Shown here: positions 19,951-21,084 of the stretch, piece after piece
How positions within the stretch are numbered: the first letter of the stretch is position 1
Layout: every line of letters begins with the position of its first letter
Virus record (IMG/VR): IMGVR_UViG_3300020187_000265
Coordinates: 1 to 21,084 of that record
Source of the DNA: a virus
Strand: one strand, 5' to 3'
Length of the DNA stretch: 21,084 nucleotides
Made by a program: the position numbers and the translations under genes
The notes under the pieces: generated by a model
The model's database searches: none
What the model was told of the DNA's origin: nothing
Seen by the model: only the letters and a program-made list of their open reading frames with translations

Positions 19951-20350
19951 GCTAATGACCATGAAGGTTAAGCAGCTTGAGGATATCGGCGAAGACGTAC
20001 TGTTCGACAAGCTAGCGTCAGGATCTAGCGTCAACAGTCTAATCAAAGAATGCGGCATCGGTAAGCGCGTGTTCTACAAGTGGATGCGTGGCGTTGAGGG
20101 TAGGGAGGAGCGTTACTATGCTGCGCGCAAGGAGTGGGCGAACTACCTGGCTGAAGAGACGTTATCGATTGCCGATAACATTGCAGACGCTGGCGATGCA
20201 CAGGTTGCTAAGGTTCGTATTGACACGCGCAAATGGCTGGCTGCTCAAGCAAACCCGGACAACTGGGCTGCGCGAAAGGATCCGCTGGTGCAAATCAACA
20301 TCCAAGATCAGCATTTAAAAGCGCTGCGAGACCTCGTAAGCGAGCAGTGA
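19937..20350 (+). CDS. terS: Terminase small subunit, 137 aa
   Basis: The N-terminal helix-turn-helix (LFDKLASGSSVNSLIKECGI, then RVFYKWMRGVEG) is followed by YYAARKEWANYLAEETLSIA and KVRIDTRKWLAAQANPDNWA. The RIDTRKWLAAQANP motif is typical of small terminase subunits of the Sf6-like group. The protein recognises the packaging site and feeds DNA to the large subunit. AGGAG upstream supports the ATG at 19937. The large subunit is not in the window, and the next gene on this strand is not visible. Confidence 0.87.
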   Translation: MAGTKLMTMKVKQLEDIGEDVLFDKLASGSSVNSLIKECGIGKRVFYKWMRGVEGREERYYAARKEWANYLAEETLSIADNIADAGDAQVAKVRIDTRKWLAAQANPDNWAARKDPLVQINIQDQHLKALRDLVSEQ

Positions 20351-20671
20351 TACACGCGCAGAGACGCACCGCACGCGGCGGCCAACGCGCGCAGGACCAA
20401 GATTTGCGGGGCATTGAGCCCTAAACGCACGTAAAATCTAGGCTGTAGCGTGTAACGTCCGTGTACGAGTGTTACATGCAATATGCAACCCTATATAAAT
20501 CAATGACTTACGTGCGCCCGGTGGTCAGGGATGGTGCTTGGTTTTCCTGGGCAGCTCGATCCCGGCGCCAGGGATTTGCGGGCGCGCGGACCCCCCCCGG
20601 CGAGCGGCAGCGGGGGTGGGGGATAGGGGTTAGACTCGAACGCACCAAATTTTTTTTTGTAAATTTCAGGC
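20351..20671. other. Non-coding GC-rich region after terS
   Basis: No credible gene is visible; the long open frame here is compositional and overlaps a real - strand gene. Visible elements are an inverted TGTAAC/GTTACA pair (20451-20456 with 20471-20476), a -10-like TATATAAAT (20492-20500), a C8 run (20591-20598) pairing with GGGGGTGGGGG (20612-20622), and a T9 run (20650-20658). A packaging site is possible next to terS, without direct proof. Confidence 0.55.
20451..20499 (+). promoter_or_regulatory. Candidate promoter with an operator-like inverted repeat
   Basis: TGTAAC (20451-20456) and GTTACA (20471-20476) form a 6-bp inverted repeat that shares the GTTACA core of the repressor half-sites. 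TATAAA (20494-20499) is a fair -10 box, but no good -35 box is present at the right distance. It would read rightward. Confidence 0.35.
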
Positions 20672-20699
20672 AAAAAAAGGCCCGACGAGGAGCCGGGCC
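20672..20699 (-). terminator. Rho-independent terminator, leftward
   Basis: On the minus strand GGCCCG (20699-20694) pairs with CGGGCC (20684-20679) around a nine-base loop, followed by seven T. It lies 35 bases after the 47-aa gene. A second stem, GGCCGCA/TGCGGCC (20707-20713 with 20727-20733), stands just before it. Confidence 0.8.
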
Positions 20700-20733
20700 A
20701 GGAGGGGGCCGCATAAAGGGATTAACTGCGGCC

Positions 20734-20877
20734 TTATTTCTTCTTCTTAGCGGTTTTCTTGGCTGTCGCGAACGCCTTATTCGTTGGGGCGCCTGCGGCG
20801 CCGGGCTTCCGCATCTTCTCTTTCGATCCCTTGGCAATGCGCTTCCGCTTTGCGTGAATGTTGCTGTACAGGCCCAT
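20734..20877 (-). CDS. Small basic conserved phage protein, 47 aa
   Basis: The protein starts MGLYSNIHAKRKRIAKGSKE, then KMRKPGAAGAPTNKAF, and ends in a Lys-rich tail. I recognise MGLY-NIHAKRKRI-GS-EKMRKPG-GAPT as a short basic protein found in many tailed phages near the packaging or portal genes, of unknown function. It may bind nucleic acid or nucleocapsid components. GAGGA lies seven bases before the ATG. It runs against terS on the opposite strand and ends at a strong terminator. One TCGCGACAGC lies in its codons. The region upstream of its start is GC-rich. Confidence 0.8.
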   Translation of the reverse strand: MGLYSNIHAKRKRIAKGSKEKMRKPGAAGAPTNKAFATAKKTAKKKK

Positions 20878-21084
20878 TATGCTGTCCTCGATTTTGTGCC
20901 GCTGCACTTCCACCGTTTTCGCGATAGCCGCAGTGGCGAGTTAGGGTTTGCGGCAGCCTTTGGGCTCCGCTTCATTTGGCCGGCGCTCCGCGCGCAATAG
21001 GCATCGCCTTTCTTCGTGCCGGCCCGTACCCGCGGCCCGCCATCGCTAGCGCGCCCTGCCTGGCAAATGAAGCGGAGCCCAAAG
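20878..21084. other. GC-rich window end, no clear gene
   Basis: No convincing gene is visible. Short - strand frames exist (for example a basic 32-residue one starting near 20974), but none is convincing. The stretch carries a 21-bp inverted repeat whose right arm is the final 21 bases of the window. Confidence 0.5.
20958..21084. repeat. Perfect 21-bp inverted repeat ending at the last base
   Basis: Bases 20958-20978 (starting CTTTGGGCTCC) are the exact reverse complement of 21064-21084 (ending GGAGCCCAAAG). They are separated by 85 bases. The match stops exactly after 21 bases on the inner side and at the sequence end on the outer side. Confidence 0.9.

Noticed and set aside
20545-20575. 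tRNA-like T arm (GCTCGATCCCGGCGCCA)
   Set aside because: Stem pairing does not work and no D or anticodon arm is present nearby.
20628-20650. tRNA-like GTTCGAGTC on the minus strand
   Set aside because: The flanking bases do not form a 5-bp T stem and no other tRNA arms are visible.
20461-21000. Long + strand open frame (179 codons) after terS
   Set aside because: It overlaps a convincing conserved gene on the other strand, is driven by GC-rich sequence, and has no ribosome site or recognisable motif.

Overview
The window reads as part of a temperate tailed-phage genome, probably a podovirus-like phage of a proteobacterium. Evidence for this: gene-dense operons with 1-8 nt start/stop overlaps, a holin and M15 endolysin cassette, very large repetitive internal-virion-type proteins, a tyrosine integrase with an attP, an Xis-like protein, a CI/Cro-type switch, a Sak4/SSB/Cas4-like recombination set, a prim-pol/helicase and a terminase small subunit. 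Portal, major capsid and large terminase are absent, so the genome continues outside the window. The host is not identifiable. The only host clue is the attP core, which matches the 3' end of a tRNA gene (tRNA-Leu is my best guess).

Layout. (1) 1-10230, + strand: late operon. It holds several small membrane proteins including a holin, an M15 endolysin, a 491-aa virion protein, a GNAT-like protein, a P/Q/Y/N-rich disordered protein, a 796-aa Gln/Asn/Ala repeat protein, and two large internal-virion-type proteins. It ends at a hairpin terminator. (2) 10231-10464: attP, with a tRNA-3'-end core flanked by TTACACCAA-type arm repeats, then integrase (+). (3) 15269 down to 11442, - strand: an early operon of compactly overlapping genes: unknown, Sak4-like ATPase, DUF669 SSB, Cas4-like nuclease, 45-aa protein, two Cys-rich small proteins, DUF3310, a 38-aa membrane protein and an AlpA/Xis-like protein. 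(4) 15349-16333: immunity region, with a CI-like repressor and a co-transcribed Cys-rich orphan on the - strand, and divergent promoters overlapping dyad operators. (5) 16334-20350, + strand: Cro-like protein, prim-pol/helicase, HNH, an iteron origin, an acidic protein, a DUF559/Vsr-like nuclease and the terminase small subunit. (6) 20351-21084: GC-rich and mostly non-coding, with one 47-aa basic gene on the - strand, a strong - strand terminator, and a 21-bp inverted repeat ending at the last base.

The genes form a standard lysis/lysogeny circuit. Repressor and Cro act at the 16.2 kb operators. A related inverted repeat in front of the early - strand operon suggests that it belongs to the same regulon. 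The recombination proteins and the prim-pol/helicase would act on DNA replicated from the iteron array. Int and Xis are transcribed convergently under separate control. An intact attP between late genes and int shows that this sequence is not an integrated prophage.

The strongest unexplained signal is an 11-mer, GTCGCGACAGC. It occurs eight times, all in + orientation, only between 12.4 and 19.5 kb, in genes on both strands and in different reading frames. Its core GCGACAG is also the core of the TGCGACAGT iterons.
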